A stretch of DNA of 64,000 bases from Nothophaeocryptopus gaeumannii (GCA_031771865.1 JASISA010000009.1:992001-1056000), one strand, 5' to 3'. Positions 19,974-31,733 are shown, numbered from the stretch's first letter. Notes: generated from the letters alone by a model not told the origin. A program made the numbers and translations.

Positions 19974-22109
19974 ATGCCGACAGAGATCGCTAGTATCAAA
20001 GACTTGCTCTCTGAGCTTGGTCTGCGTGCTCCTTTCACCCAAAAGAAAGCCGATTGGCAACTCAGACCAGTCGTCGCAGACATCTACAACAACGATATGC
20101 AGGAGCTTTGCCGATTGCACTCCACCAAAAGTAACGACGCCATCGCATCGTGCCCAGACATCAGAGGCGCAGCCTTCCGCATCTTTCGCAGGTGCGGCCC
20201 TGACATCTGGAGCGGCAATCGAGAGCGACCGTGGCTGTTCAGCCCCGGCCAAGGCTCCGCTGAGGTACCATACGCGCGAGATCTTTACTATGACGACGTC
20301 GACCATCAGAAGTTGTAAGTGACCTCTAACACCGCTAAAAGTGATCTCAAGGGCGTCACGCTTGCGATCAGAATGATCACGTGCTCTTCGTTGTGTACTA
20401 ACCGCCCCAGTCTCAAGGAGAAGTTCTACGCGCTCGTTGTTGCCAAAATCCAACGACATCGCAAGAAGTATGGAAGGGCCTCAACGGCTGTCCGCGATAG
20501 CTCATCAGATCCAAGCTGGACGCCAGCGCCTCCCATTAGCAGGCCCAACTCTCTACCTCATTCGCCCGACGCAAAGTGCTTCACTGCTACTCCCGCCGAT
20601 CATATGAACGCCGCTCTACTGGAGAAGCACGGCGTCTGGCTTGGCGACTACGACGAAGAGAAGCAAGCAGTTAATGGCTTAGCGTTCGATGAGGTCACCA
20701 AAAACTATTTCGAAAGTACTTCGGGCGGCCAAGAATGCTCCAAAGCCGAGCCATACGCTTTCGACGAGAAGAAGGCCGCCTATAAGGATGTACAATGCGC
20801 TGCTTGCAGGATGAACGACGGACTTGATTCTGCGAGGCTCAAGATTCAGTGCGTCACCTTTGACTGGGAAGAGAAGGAGACAGATACCCAGATGGTGAAG
20901 AATGTGAGTTCTCGCCCCCCCTTCAGCTGACGAGCCATCCTCCGTGCTAACGGCGTTCAGATCTGGCTGTTCCAGTGCAACTTGCGAGGCAGAGATGTCT
21001 TTGCGATTCTCAAGGAGCTACCCGAACGGGATTGGAAACGCCTGGGTTCCGACACCCCTCTCTGGTCGTTCTGGAAGCTGAATGGAGGCTACACAACTAA
21101 CTGGTGCCTCGCAGCACCGAACGATGAGGCAACTGCGCCGATCCTACAGAGCGATATCGTACAGTATGGTCCAGTTAAGGGCAAGCGCAAAAGGGAGGAT
21201 GCACCGGTAATTGCTGGGCCCTCGCCGGCCAAAAGAACGAGACTCCAGCAGGCTGCTGGTGACCACGAGACTCAATCGGCCTTTACGGCCATCAATGGGA
21301 GCTCAAACAGTCAGAGTCCGCCGAGGGTTGATCACCAACCTCCTCGCCCCGAGGGGAGTGCGAGCAACGCAGGCCGCAACACTCGTCAGAGACAGCCTTC
21401 ATACGACAGCTATTACGAGATGACTCCCGGGCCGTCGTTCCCACAGAATCTGTACAATACCAACGAGCGCACCTCCGAGACTCCAGATGCCACCCCAGCA
21501 CGAGGCGGATTTCGCGTCTTCGAAAAGCCAGCGAACGGAGATGCTCGTCCTAGCCATCGACCCGGTCGAAGGCATCAGGCTGAGGCAGCAGACGATCAAG
21601 AGCAGGATCACGCAGTTGAAAATCGCTCACAGCCCCGACTGGAGCCAAGATCTGTTTTCGCTCCTGCTTTGGCAATCGACAACCATGCTGCCAGTCCCGA
21701 ACTCGGGTCATTCAGAGCTAGTGAGCCGGCAGAGAACGCCAGCGCCAATGCCAATGTGCACACAGTCGAGAAGAACAATCTACGGGCTCCGCCCGCCACA
21801 GCAGGCAGCATGGAGCCACCAAACTTCACCGTTCGCTTCCGTGTCTGGCTCACTGTTCCCAATGAAGCCGGTCGCAACATCGTTATACTGGACGACTCGA
21901 TGACCGTACAGGACGCATGGGTCCGAATCGATCAGAAGCTTCGTCGCAAGCTCAAGGATCGATCATTGCTGGCTATCACTATGCGCTTCCCCCAGTCAGA
22001 CGAGGAGCCTATTGACCTCGAGGTTGGCGATGAGGACGCCTGGGAGACCGTTGTGGAGATGGTGAAGGGAACCGAGAAGGCAGAAATTCTTGGGGAAGTA
22101 GTGTTTTAG
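19974..22109 (+). CDS. Protein of unknown function with C-terminal beta-grasp-like region
   Basis: Three exons: 19974-20314, 20411-20903 and 20961-22109, with introns GTAAGT...CCCCAG (96 nt) and GTGAGT...TTCAG (57 nt, branch GCTAAC). They join in phase to 660 residues. The N-terminal third contains a conserved-looking aromatic/Cys-containing part (CGPDIWSGNRERPWLF, VQCAACRMNDGL). Exon 3 begins IWLFQCNLRGRDVFAILKEL and then becomes Pro/Ser/Arg-rich and disordered, with a basic KRKREDAP-type nuclear signal. The last ~95 residues (FTVRFRVWLTVPN to the end) are folded-looking and could be a ubiquitin-like or PB1-like beta-grasp. I do not recognise the family and assign no function. It is intact in a stretch where neighbours are broken. 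Confidence 0.75.
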
Positions 22110-22475
22110 TAAGACTCGAAAGAGAGAAGTAAAGAACTTGGAGGAGAAGAGGATTAGAGAAGAGTAGTACTTGTTCGTACTTTATGAGCTTTTGGAACAT
22201 GGTTTCCATCGCAGTCTCATTTCCCGTGCTGCCAATGTCGCGATTGGCGCTTCTAGAAGAGCTCGAACGCCATGAGAGCGAAATGTCTTGGCACAATCTC
22301 ACATCACTCCACGCAGCAAGCTTAGGCACCAAGGAGTAATATTTATCAATGTTAGGTAGTGTTGTGACTGGACTTCCAGTCTCCGGCTCACTCTCACTCT
22401 CTATGCCGCTCGCGTCTCAATCGGCGCTTTTGGGTACATTCAGCTTCCTCGAGAGCGATAAGTCTTGGCACACCC

Positions 22476-22511
22476 TTCCCTCCCCTCCCCTCCCCTCCCC
22501 TCCCCTCCCCT
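22476..22511 (+). repeat. (TCCCC)n microsatellite
   Basis: About seven uninterrupted TCCCC units directly after the stop codon (on the opposite strand) of the next gene. Such a tract is prone to slippage. Confidence 0.9.
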
Positions 22512-24085
22512 TTACTCAGCCCCCATCTCAACCTCAACAACAAGCTCCCTAATCTCCTCATCCCCCTTCATCTTCAGTTTCCGCATCATCTGCTTCAGGC
22601 CTCCCTTTCCACGTCGATGGTCTCTTGGAATCCAGCAGTCGAGCCCCCGCCCTCCCTCAACGCTTGGACCATCTCTGACTTCCTTGACCTTCACGGCCAC
22701 GATCTCGCCTTCTAGGTCGACCGGCTTCTCGGCGTCGATGAGCTGGAAGAAACGCTCGACTGTGTGGCATTCTTCTATCGTGAGATAGCGAGGAGCATTG
22801 GAAGGCGTACTGAACTCAAGACGAATTTCGACGTGGTCGAAAGGATCGGTATCGCTGTCAAGGGGCTCGGTGTCGGGCTCCGTCCCATCTTTCACCGAGA
22901 CGGTGAGAGAGCATTTTGAAGCAGGGGTTGAATAAGGGATGCTGGGTTTGGGTTCTGGGGTGAGGGTTGGTGGGGGCATACTTGGCGTGGCTTCTGTGGT
23001 GGGGGTTGGAGGAGGGAGGCTTGCGGGCGGGCCTGCACTGTGAGAGGCATAGGTCGGACTAGCGGAGCCTTGTGATGCGCGTGGTACCTTATCTATCAGA
23101 GCATGAGCTACATTTGGTGGCGGCAATGATGAGGAAGGCTCTGGAGCTGCTGGCGTCTGCATGTCTCTAGGGACCCCATACGACGTGAGCTCCGGGGGCT
23201 TCGAAGTAGGTGTAGCCTGGCGTGAAGAAGCAACTAGAGCCTCGTCATTTGGAGTGAGTCTGCTTTGTACTGGATACAGTTGATGATCCGGGTGGCTGGA
23301 CCCAGGACCATCTCGATCCGGTACGTGCTCAGACAACGCAGCCTGAGCAAGGGTCTTCGCTAATGATCGGCTTGGCGTGGTAGATGCTATATCAGGAGCA
23401 GGAGCGGAGCCATTTGCACTTCCGTCGAGAGGGTTATCTGTTCATGGATCGTGGAAACCTTCGCCGCTTGAGAGTGCATCCAGAAGGTCTTCTCTATCCT
23501 GGTGAAGTTGCTGTTCCTCGCTCTGAATTTTCTGCTTGATGTTGGCAATGACTTGCGCTGAGGTCTCGACGGGGCCGCTTTGCAGGTCCCTCGCGATCTT
23601 GTGGATGCTGTTGAACCAGAAAAATCTTCAATGTCACGCACTGGACGTTTGCCCTTGCCGGTGTACGTAGGTTTTGATCGCCATTGTCGGTCCTCGTCTT
23701 GAGTCGATGGTGCAACAAGGCCGCTTGCTGGCGGGAACATGGGTGTGGAAGACGTCGCGGACGAGTCGTCAGCAGGAGCTTTGTTTGACGTCTCCGAGTC
23801 CGCTGTGCGTTGCGATTTGTCTGCCAGTTCCAAAGTCGTCACCGGCAGTATCACGACGCGCGAGTCGTTTTGTAACGATTGCTCCGGTGAGCTCTCACTT
23901 GCAGGATCCATGGCAAGTGAAGTTGAGCTTGGCGACCGCGGCTCATCTGACTTGCGCGAGACGGAGGCATCGAGATCTCTGTCAGAGTCCTGGGGTTCTT
24001 CATCACCTTCGCTACTATCGACAAGACCAGAATGAGCTCTAGCGTTTGATGCGTTCCTCGTGCCAGTACAAAAGCCCGAGCTCAA
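22512..24085 (-). pseudogene. Disordered protein of unknown function, frame-broken
   Basis: I do not recognise the family. Three stretches of one protein are visible. The upstream part (24085 to about 23625) is Ser/Glu-rich and ends near RPVRDIEDF. At a five-base T run (A run at 23620-23624 on the + strand) the frame slips by one base; one more T would join it to FWFNSIHKIARDLQSG, a helical region with AQVIANIKQKIQSEEQQL and HQDREDLLDALSSG. This frame meets TGA at 23444-23442, but the same frame continues at once (NPLDGSANGSAPAPD) into a Pro/Ser-rich linker. It ends in a folded-looking C-terminus (HVEIRLEFSTPSNAPRYLTI ... VDLEGEIVAVKVKEV) that stops at 22512. The break at a homopolymer could be consensus error, but the separate stop argues for true decay. 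The 5' end is not determined. Confidence 0.5.
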
Positions 24086-24625
24086 GTTTCCAAGTCTTCT
24101 CAGACGTGGTCGAGCGCGAGGCTGACGAGCAATGTCGATGTCCTCTGAATCCGACTCGGATTGGTGCCGAGTTGTCGAATATCAGATACACCACCGACCG
24201 CTTCAAGGGTTATGCGTTGTCGATGGAAGCATGCTATACAGCAACCCGACTCTTTCGTCAAGTAGAGGCCAGCCTTCCAGAGGGCCGTCTGCAAGCGGGG
24301 AGAGAGATCAAGACGCTGATCGTATCTCGTGGGGGCTCGAGAGCAATCACGCTGCTGGAGGAGGGAAATAGCGACACTCATCTTGAGGTCGTCAAGACAC
24401 TGGTGACGGATACAGTTCGCAAGGTGAATGGGTCGGTCGTGTGGTGTTAACGCCGACCGCCAAGACATAGCTCCGTAATGCGGGATGAGCTGAGGTGCGG
24501 CTACAGGAAACCTTGTTGCTGGCCGAGTGCTACACCTCGATCCTTCGCTGTACGATTCAGTCTGGAAGGCCTAATAAGTCGTCCAGATGGAACTTACATC
24601 ATTTCCTCCTCCCTTCCAGATCCTC

Positions 24626-25213
24626 ATGAAAACCCAAGCCACAGTCCCAGACAAGCCGTGGAACTACACCATCCTTGGCCCCCCAGTCCAAGTCAAGGAC
24701 AATTCCGACAGTCCAAAACACACCACCTCTGACCAACTCTTATCCAAGTTCCGAGAGAGCACTTTAAGTCGCGAGGCTCGGGTAGAGTCATGGCTAGAAA
24801 ACATGTCCCTCCTCGTAATGGAGCACCATCTTGGCTCCACCTCAAACGACCTCCTTGACGAAGCCTCATTCGCCTTTCTCCGAAGACACCTATCGCCCGA
24901 CTTTCAGTGGTCCACAGGCTGCCACAACTGCATAGATCCGGCGAATGACCTGGAAGCACATCTGAGGAATATCCAGGAGTTTAAGAGGAGAAATCCGAAT
25001 TTGAGGTTGGTGGCGTTCAATTTCAGCACGAATTTGAATGACTTTGAGGGGCGTGCTGTTGTCTCTTGTTCGACTCGGGGAACTGGTGGCGGGAGTGCGG
25101 CGTCTCATCGAGAGAATTCTGATCGTCTGTATTGGAGGCGAGATGCTGATGACACGCGGTGGCAGTGCTATAAGCACACATCGATGCGTGGAGGTCCGAC
25201 GATTTCGCCTTGA
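24626..25213 (+). CDS. NTF2/SnoaL-like fold protein, copy 1
   Basis: A 195-residue protein from ATG 24626 (an in-frame ATG at 24587 is also possible). The C-terminal 110 residues have the small cone-shaped-fold pattern: a long helix (EASFAFLRRHLSPDFQW), HNCIDPANDLEAHLRNIQEF, a strand LRLVAFNFSTN, then GRAVVSCSTRG and a final strand pair ending WQCYKHTSMRG. It aligns along its length with the protein encoded tail-to-tail on the other strand. NTF2/SnoaL-like proteins are binding domains or isomerase-type enzymes; the catalytic residues cannot be judged here. The intergap to the partner is 50 bp. Confidence 0.7.
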   Translation: MKTQATVPDKPWNYTILGPPVQVKDNSDSPKHTTSDQLLSKFRESTLSREARVESWLENMSLLVMEHHLGSTSNDLLDEASFAFLRRHLSPDFQWSTGCHNCIDPANDLEAHLRNIQEFKRRNPNLRLVAFNFSTNLNDFEGRAVVSCSTRGTGGGSAASHRENSDRLYWRRDADDTRWQCYKHTSMRGGPTISP

Positions 25214-25263
25214 ATCCCGTGGCGACAGTCCAGATCTTTTTGATAGTCAATCCAGAATCGCAT

Positions 25264-25902
25264 TCAAAAAGGCAAATGACCCGGCCCCCTCAAACTATTC
25301 AACTCATACCCCATCCAATTCCCATCCTTTTGCCTCTTCCAATGCACCTTGTTAATACTCTCCCTCACCTTATCACTCTCAAACAACCCCCCAACCTTCG
25401 TACTCGTAAACACAATCGCCCTCCCCATCCTCTCATCCAAATTACAAGTCATATTATAAACTTCAATATGATAATCCGGGTTCTGTTCAAGAAACTTCCT
25501 AAAGTTAACAACATGTTCTTCGAGACTGGAGGCGATAAGGTTGTTCTCGGGGAACCCGGCGGACACGCGAAAATTGGGCGTGCAGAAGGAGCGGATGACT
25601 TTTTCGTAGTAAGGGTGGGGCATCCAGTTGGGGAGTTCGAGGATCCTTTTCGTCATGGTTTGGAGGTATTCTACGAGAGGCGTTTTGGTAACATCGAGGA
25701 AGAAAGGCTCATCGGACTGCACATCTTCTCCAAGTCTATCGGATACCCAGGAAGGCAGCCAAATGCCAGCGCCAAGGGAGTAAGTTTGAGGTGCGGGAGG
25801 CTGAGGCGTAGAACCTATTGAGGACGGTGCTGTTGACACTTCGGTCTTGGAAGATGTTGTGTGGTCCGACTCCCAATCGTCTGAGACCCGCCGAGAGGAC
25901 AT
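25264..25902 (-). CDS. NTF2/SnoaL-like fold protein, copy 2
   Basis: A 212-residue protein from ATG 25902. The C-terminal region reads VIRSFCTPNFRVSAGFPENN, SSLEEHVVNFRKFLEQNPDY, HIEVYNMTCNLDERMGRAIV, VHWKRQKDGNWMGYELNSLR. It is the counterpart of copy 1 with the same order of helices and strands (EAHLRNIQEF/EEHVVNFRKF; GRAVV/GRAIV; LYWRRDADDTRW/VHWKRQKDGNW). The N-terminal 90 residues are unrelated and Ser/Thr/Pro-rich. No intron and no breaks. Function is unknown; the convergent arrangement suggests an inverted duplication. Confidence 0.75.
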   Translation of the reverse strand: MSSRRVSDDWESDHTTSSKTEVSTAPSSIGSTPQPPAPQTYSLGAGIWLPSWVSDRLGEDVQSDEPFFLDVTKTPLVEYLQTMTKRILELPNWMPHPYYEKVIRSFCTPNFRVSAGFPENNLIASSLEEHVVNFRKFLEQNPDYHIEVYNMTCNLDERMGRAIVFTSTKVGGLFESDKVRESINKVHWKRQKDGNWMGYELNSLRGPGHLPF

Positions 25903-26534
25903 GGCGTTGTGAGGATGGGGCTTCTCCAGATCACAAAATCAGTAATGCGTTCATGAGGCTGCAAGATGAGGGTATGGATTTTACGTCTCCAGCTTGCACT
26001 GCGAGATGCCTCTTGAATCTGCGCCTCAACCGCTGACGTGAAGCATGCCAAACCGGGGGGCATACTTCGCTACGGCCCTGGTGACCTCAAGCACCAGAGG
26101 ATCTCAGCCGCTTGATCGCCCAATAGCTTGATAAAGGTAAGATCTGCACCTTGCGTCTGGATTCGTTCGAGCCGTGCCTTCCGCTGCACCCGCCCACATA
26201 ACGGTACAAAAGAACAATGGATTTGGTTTTGTTTTTGTTGGATGTAGGGCGTAGCACTAATGCATATACTCATATGGGAAAGGATCTTGTTAGATGGATC
26301 AAATGCAGTTTCATTCGCGCCTTGAGATCCATCACTCCATTCTATGCCGCTGAGGATGACGGACAGGCAGATTTCGTTCAGTCTCAAATGACAAGCTTGA
26401 TGCTGGTGGTACTCTCATATCAGGACGTTATCCTCGATCTCGACCCCCCTCTCCTCCAAAGCTGCTGCCGTGTATCTTGAATCGGCGTGGTAGCTCACGT
26501 GAAAGATGGTGTGGCCTTCGCGCCGAGGCTTTGT
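25903..26534. other. Intergenic, nothing recognised
   Basis: Between the upstream side of the NTF2-like copy 2 and the 3' end of the broken HET gene. No gene, repeat or RNA is supported. Confidence 0.4.
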
Positions 26535-28453
26535 TTAAATGGGGCGAAACTGCCCGATATCCATATGTGTAACGGAGCTGACCTTTGATCGGTATATGGG
26601 TGCTCCATATGGTATGCGCTGCGGCAAACAAGAGAGTCCGGGGTCGTCTTCCTGGCATTCCTGCGTCTCACGATTTCTGTAGCATTCAATGTAGCCCTCC
26701 TGATCACCATGACCAGACTCCTTGAGCTTCGCTACAGCTTCGTATGGTTCTGGCAACGGGCCGAGCAGTGCTTCGCCGTGCATGATGCCATCGCAGTAGG
26801 CTTCGCCAACAACGTTATGGTGTGGCGCATCGCAGCGTAGGATCGTGGGATTTTTGCAGCCAAGAACGATTGAGATAACATATCATTCGCGCATCGAGGC
26901 TGGGCCAAGGCCGATGCCACCATTCCCTCCCTTGCATAGCGAGCGCCCAAACCCAAGTTAAGTCAGTGGTAGCCAAATTCGCTGGAAGTTGGAGGATGTG
27001 AAGGTAGACTTGTCAAGCTTAAACAGTTCTCGGAGTAGGCGCTCGCATTCGTCGGACGCTGACAAATCGCCTCTCTTGAGGATGTACGACTCAGAGAATC
27101 GTGAGTTCCAGAGCACTTTTGTGAGAGTAGCGGTATGGAGTTTCATGGAAGGTGGATCATCTATGTCGAAGAGCTGGCATAGCTCATCAATAAGCCTTGC
27201 AGCCTCCTTGTCCATTCGAGATTCCAGATTGTCATTTTCTCTGCACGTTATGACACGAGTCACCGTACTGATTTCGATGTCGTTCACTCGAAGTTCATGC
27301 CCGCGCGACAAGATGGATATTGGTGGAGCATGAAGGGAAGCCGAACCTCGTTGAATGCCATGCTTCAGAAACGGCGACGACCAGTCCGGGACCCACGAGG
27401 GCAGATGTGCTATATTAGTTGGGTTGTATCCTCTGGCATGTGACAGGAAGTTGAGCCAAACAGTTGGTGCCAAGAATCTTCTTATGGCTTCAACATAGAC
27501 GTCTTTGGGAGTCTTGGTGTAGTCAGCGAATGGCTGAGTGTCGTGCAAGTGACTTCTTCGCTCCAAGTGAAACACGTGAGCCGCGTACACTCGGTCTCGT
27601 GGATCGGTGCACTCACAATCGCGCATAGCGTGCAAGTGGGAGAGGTAATCGGTCCTGGCCGCTCTTGTGAGGTTCCAGTAAGTGCTCCAAATGCGGTCTG
27701 AGCTCCTGATGTGATGGCATGGTCCTGGTAGATAAATATAGCACGGCGTTTCCAAAATCTTGCCATCGCAGCTCTTGATTGCCACATTTCAAAAGGCTCG
27801 AACGATTTAGTCGAATCTGCTGCTGAATCCACGCCCGTCGAAACCATGGACGAGAGAAGAGGTCTACCGTGGCCTGCAGATGATGAAGTTTGTTTCACCA
27901 GAAGTTTCCGGCGAATTAGAGCCATTGCCTTTCCAAATGATGGCAATAAGGGTCCCCGCCAGCTTGCTGTTCTCGGACTCTGGTCCTATCCAGGCGGTGA
28001 CCTTGTGCGCTGACCTGTAGACACGATGCATCAAACCGACTTGGTGGTTCCACTCCTTGAGGTCAGCCTGATTGATGCAGACCGCGGCGATCCAGAGTGC
28101 CTGGGTTGAGTCCATATGGCGGAGGGAATGTAGAGCTTCGTGGCAGTCACTTGTAACACTGAGCAACGCGCAGAAAACGTATACGGCCTCATTTTTCTTG
28201 CAAGGAAACAACGACTTCCTCACGATCTCGATATTGCGGCGTTCTTGAGTATTGCCCCAGGTATACGAGATAGCTCCCTAAATACCAGAGTAACTCGTAC
28301 CAGTACCTAGGTCATGAGGCATTGACGAAGTATCCAGGAAAATGCGGAATGGATCTGCCTCGTTTCCGGGCATAGGTGGGCGATTTGAATCTGCAACTTC
28401 GTGTCGTCGAGAGACTGGTATATGCAGTTTGGCCTAAGGTATCGCCGCATCTT
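26535..28453 (-). pseudogene. HET-domain protein 2, heavily broken
   Basis: The order of a HET protein is clear. The N-terminus has YQSLDDTKLQIQIAHLCPET, then after a frame break AISYTWGNTQ near 28277, ALHSLRHMDSTQALWIAAVC-INQ, and VYRSAHKVTAWIGPESENS. Around 27890-27730 the frame moves by one base to LFSRPWFRRAWIQQQI and CGNQELRWQDF, then moves back to CTDPRDRVYAAHVF and LPSWVPDWSSPF. The tail has TAA at 26960-26958, KGGNGGIGLGPASMRE, TGA about 60 nt later, VLGCKNPTIL and VVGEAYCDGIMHGEALLGP, ending at 26535. At least three frame breaks and two stops are present, none explained by canonical introns. It is a decayed allorecognition gene, different from the one at 0.7-2.8 kb. Confidence 0.78.
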
Positions 28454-28842
28454 GTTTTGTTTTACGAACAGAGCAGTCCGGCCAAACAAGGCAAGTTATG
28501 CGACAGAAAGGAAATTCATTGCGTCCTCTCATGGTGCATTTTGCTCTCAGAAAGCTGCATCGGTGAGCTTGCGGGTCCTAAGCATTGGTCAGGAAGCAGG
28601 CCACCCCATTAACAACCTTACCGGGGGCGGCGTAAGCTAAGCGAACAAAAGATATCTTGATGGGGAGGGGCTTCACTCAGTTCTTTTCATACCGGTGCAT
28701 GATTCTACGTAGCCTCATCGGCCATGCCCTCATCCATACCCATGTCCATGCTCATCGAGACACATGTCATCCGTCAAACCGTATCAGCGATGTCAATTCC
28801 CTTAGAAAACAAACGCCAACATGCATGACATCGCGCATTACC
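28454..28842. other. Intergenic between HET relic and eIF3c
   Basis: 3' flank of the eIF3c gene and 5' flank of the HET relic. No gene recognised. Confidence 0.4.
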
Positions 28843-31422
28843 TTACTGCGCTCTGATCGCATTGCCCAAAGCACCACCCGTGAAACCAGAGCCACCACCT
28901 CTCCTAGGAGCGCCTGCTCCGCCTCGGCCTCCACGGGCACCTCCGCGACCGCCACGACCACCGCGTTGAGCACCTTGTCGGTCGAAGGCATTCGCAGTGC
29001 CTTGTGTTCTCTGTTCGAGTACTCTCTCGTTCGATTCGACGAGGTTCTGGGCTTTGTCGGAGAGGGTGAGAGCCAAGCTCTGGAGTCTGCTGAGCTCGAC
29101 ACCCTTGCGGAAGATGATTGCGCTGTTGACTTGATCAAGTGCAGCTGCGAGGTCTTCGTGGTGGATCATCTTGGACACGATAGCAGCAACCTTGCGTGCC
29201 TCAAGATCGAACATGCCGGCCAGGGTCTCGATGGACAGCGTGTCATAGAATGGCGCGTAGGTGAAGAGGTAAGTCCGGAGACCCTCCTCCTGGATTTGGA
29301 CCTCGAGCATCTTCTTGATCTCCTCGCTCCCAGGCAGAAGATCCCAGATCTTGATGGTGGTGATGAATTCCGCGGCCTTCTTCCACTCACCGGCAGCAAG
29401 CGCCTTCGATGCCTGCATGACGTGGTCGCGAGTGTTCTCTGGAGGACCGGTAAAGATTTGGCGCTCGTGGTATTCGAGCATGCGGCGGTACGATTTGGAG
29501 ATGACTCGCTTCTTGAGATCAGGCGAGCTTCCGGATTGTGCAAGTGTGGGGATTTCAAGAAGCATAGAACAGGTCAGGTACACGCACTCGAGCAGTTCCA
29601 AGTTGATATGCATGTGGAATGGGAGCTGTCGTTGTCTCTCTAGACGCTCTTGTTCTGGTGTAATCTGGGAGTAGCGCTGCATCTGCAGACCTTGAGCGAG
29701 CAGCTCCTTTTGTCTCTGGCTGCCGCAGATATCCTGCAAGGCGGTCTGACATTCGTAGACGAGCCCAGCACGAAAAGCGCACAGCCCGACTTGTGTGAGT
29801 GTCCGGTTGTAGAGAATCTGGGTGTTGACATCGAAGCTGCCAATGGTCTCCTGCAAGTGAGACATAAGCATCATATCTCTGGCCCGGTAGTAGTGGTCGT
29901 GCAGGGCAAGATAGTAGATCTGGCAGAGCATAGCCCGACCCTTGATGATACCCTCCGCATTCTTGAAAAGGTAACCTGCAAGAGTCTCAACCAGAATAGT
30001 GATCTCGCTGGATTGGGCGCGTGGGGTGATGGTAGATTCGAGCTTCTCGGAGACGTCCTTCCACGAGTTGTTCTCCAAGATGCTGACGACTTGCGAAGGT
30101 TTGAAGTACACGTGCTCCAGACGGCGCATGACAACACGGTTGACTGTGTCTTGAGAAGCGTCCAGCTTTGGCTCGGCCTTTAGTCGCTCAGCGTAGATTT
30201 GGGCGCGGACAATGTTAGTGTACAGCATTCCCTCGTCGATGAGTCGCTCGACATATTCGGATGTGTGCGGGTCGACGTGCTGCAAGACTCGGGTGAGCTC
30301 GTCGTCGAGGCGCTCGACAAAAGAGATCACGCTGCCTGGGATCTTGAAGAGTTGGTTGGGGTCGATTGTGGGCTGCTTCTCGTCGTCCTCCCACTCTTCG
30401 GCGTTCTCGACAACCACGATATTGCGGCTGGCTTCGAGAATACCGAGCAGACGGCCAATCTCCTGTGCAGCCAGCTTCCACTGCTCCTGAGCCATCTGCG
30501 AGCCAGTTCCAGAAGTCAAGTCGAAACGGGTGGCAATAAGCGTCAGGAGCACACGAATGCGCTGGTAGTCGCTCTGAGAGACATCGAAAAGCTTCTCCAT
30601 GATGCGGATCTGCTCCAGCCTGTCGGTGTTCTTTCGACCTCGAGACTCAACAATAGAACGCAGGTGCTTGAGAATGCTCTCTGGTGTGTACACCATCGCC
30701 TTTCCGCCGGCGCCGACCATGGTGAAGCCATCATCACCTGCCTCGATTTGGTCCTCGTTTGTCAAAAGAGCGGCCTTTGGCTTCTTAGTCTTAGGCGCCG
30801 GGGTATCCTTTACGACATCCTCTTTCATAAACGCTTCTGGATCTTTCCGGTATTCCTCCAACTCGGTAGCGTAGTCCTTGTTGCTCTTTCGGACCTTTTG
30901 CCTCAACGCGTTCAGGGACTTTTGGACGATTGGGTTCATCTTCTTCGGTGTGACCTTCTGTTTCTCAAAGGCCTCCTGTACCTGTGTCTCGAGCTCTGCG
31001 ATTGTCTTCACGTACATCTTGGGCGCCTTGCCGTCAAGGTCACGGATCAGAGTTGGCAGCTGTCGGTTCATCTTGTCGAAGTTCTCGTTGATCGTGTTCC
31101 AGTCGCTGATCTTCTCGGCATTCTCAATCAATCGGATGGTACCCTCCAGCTCATCGAAGCGCTTGTCCTTCGCAGACTTGACGATGGTGACTTTGTCTTC
31201 ATCGCTCTCTTCGGACTCGTCTGATGCCTCGCGCAAGAAACGGCTGGCACCGGTCTTGCCACCCTCCTCATCGCTGCTAGAATCATCATCGCTGTCCTGC
31301 TCCTCCTCGCTCTCCTCTTCAGAATCCTCTTGCTTTTCAGCCTCCTCTCCAGAGTACAGCTCCTCCTCGTCGGAGCTAGATTCGCTCGAGCTGTCGTCGC
31401 CGTGGAAGAATCGGGAGCCCAT
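28843..31422 (-). CDS. Translation initiation factor eIF3 subunit C
   Basis: A single uninterrupted frame of 859 residues. The N-terminus ([20 protein letters not shown]) and the following acidic Ser/Glu stretch are the eIF3c/Nip1 hallmark. The middle is the long helical region ([40 protein letters not shown]). The PCI domain lies towards the C-terminus (about residues 600-770: [40 protein letters not shown]). The last ~40 residues are an RGG-box ([14 protein letters not shown]) found in filamentous fungal orthologues. It is a core subunit of eIF3, which recruits the 43S complex to mRNA and contacts eIF1 and eIF5. It is completely open, which is a useful internal control for local sequence quality. 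Confidence 0.97.
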   Translation of the reverse strand: MGSRFFHGDDSSSESSSDEEELYSGEEAEKQEDSEEESEEEQDSDDDSSSDEEGGKTGASRFLREASDESEESDEDKVTIVKSAKDKRFDELEGTIRLIENAEKISDWNTINENFDKMNRQLPTLIRDLDGKAPKMYVKTIAELETQVQEAFEKQKVTPKKMNPIVQKSLNALRQKVRKSNKDYATELEEYRKDPEAFMKEDVVKDTPAPKTKKPKAALLTNEDQIEAGDDGFTMVGAGGKAMVYTPESILKHLRSIVESRGRKNTDRLEQIRIMEKLFDVSQSDYQRIRVLLTLIATRFDLTSGTGSQMAQEQWKLAAQEIGRLLGILEASRNIVVVENAEEWEDDEKQPTIDPNQLFKIPGSVISFVERLDDELTRVLQHVDPHTSEYVERLIDEGMLYTNIVRAQIYAERLKAEPKLDASQDTVNRVVMRRLEHVYFKPSQVVSILENNSWKDVSEKLESTITPRAQSSEITILVETLAGYLFKNAEGIIKGRAMLCQIYYLALHDHYYRARDMMLMSHLQETIGSFDVNTQILYNRTLTQVGLCAFRAGLVYECQTALQDICGSQRQKELLAQGLQMQRYSQITPEQERLERQRQLPFHMHINLELLECVYLTCSMLLEIPTLAQSGSSPDLKKRVISKSYRRMLEYHERQIFTGPPENTRDHVMQASKALAAGEWKKAAEFITTIKIWDLLPGSEEIKKMLEVQIQEEGLRTYLFTYAPFYDTLSIETLAGMFDLEARKVAAIVSKMIHHEDLAAALDQVNSAIIFRKGVELSRLQSLALTLSDKAQNLVESNERVLEQRTQGTANAFDRQGAQRGGRGGRGGARGGRGGAGAPRRGGGSGFTGGALGNAIRAQ

Positions 31423-31733
31423 GATGCGCGGTGATTATCGACGCGATCAAACTCGAGTCGGGCGGCTCGTGCCTTAAGTAGTCCTGGTCTGCCCGTATGT
31501 GTAAGGTCGGTGTTGAGTCACAAGGCGGGCGCGAGGTTGAGAACAAAGTGAAGCTTGTCGTCGCGGCCGCACATTCCACCCTGGAATTTGCGATGGTCGT
31601 TGGTCTTGGCATGTGGGGCAATTCAGCCTCAGGCACATAATAGGCCACGGCTCAGGTGCACACAAAACCACTCAAATGCGAAGACGTGAATGACTCGAAA
31701 GGTGATTGTTCACGTATAGTAGGTCTAGAATAA

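Noticed and set aside
24046..24450. A plausible + strand frame of 134 codons with regular composition
   Set aside because: Overlaps the 5' part of the broken minus-strand gene, has no start context or domain, and no splice support.
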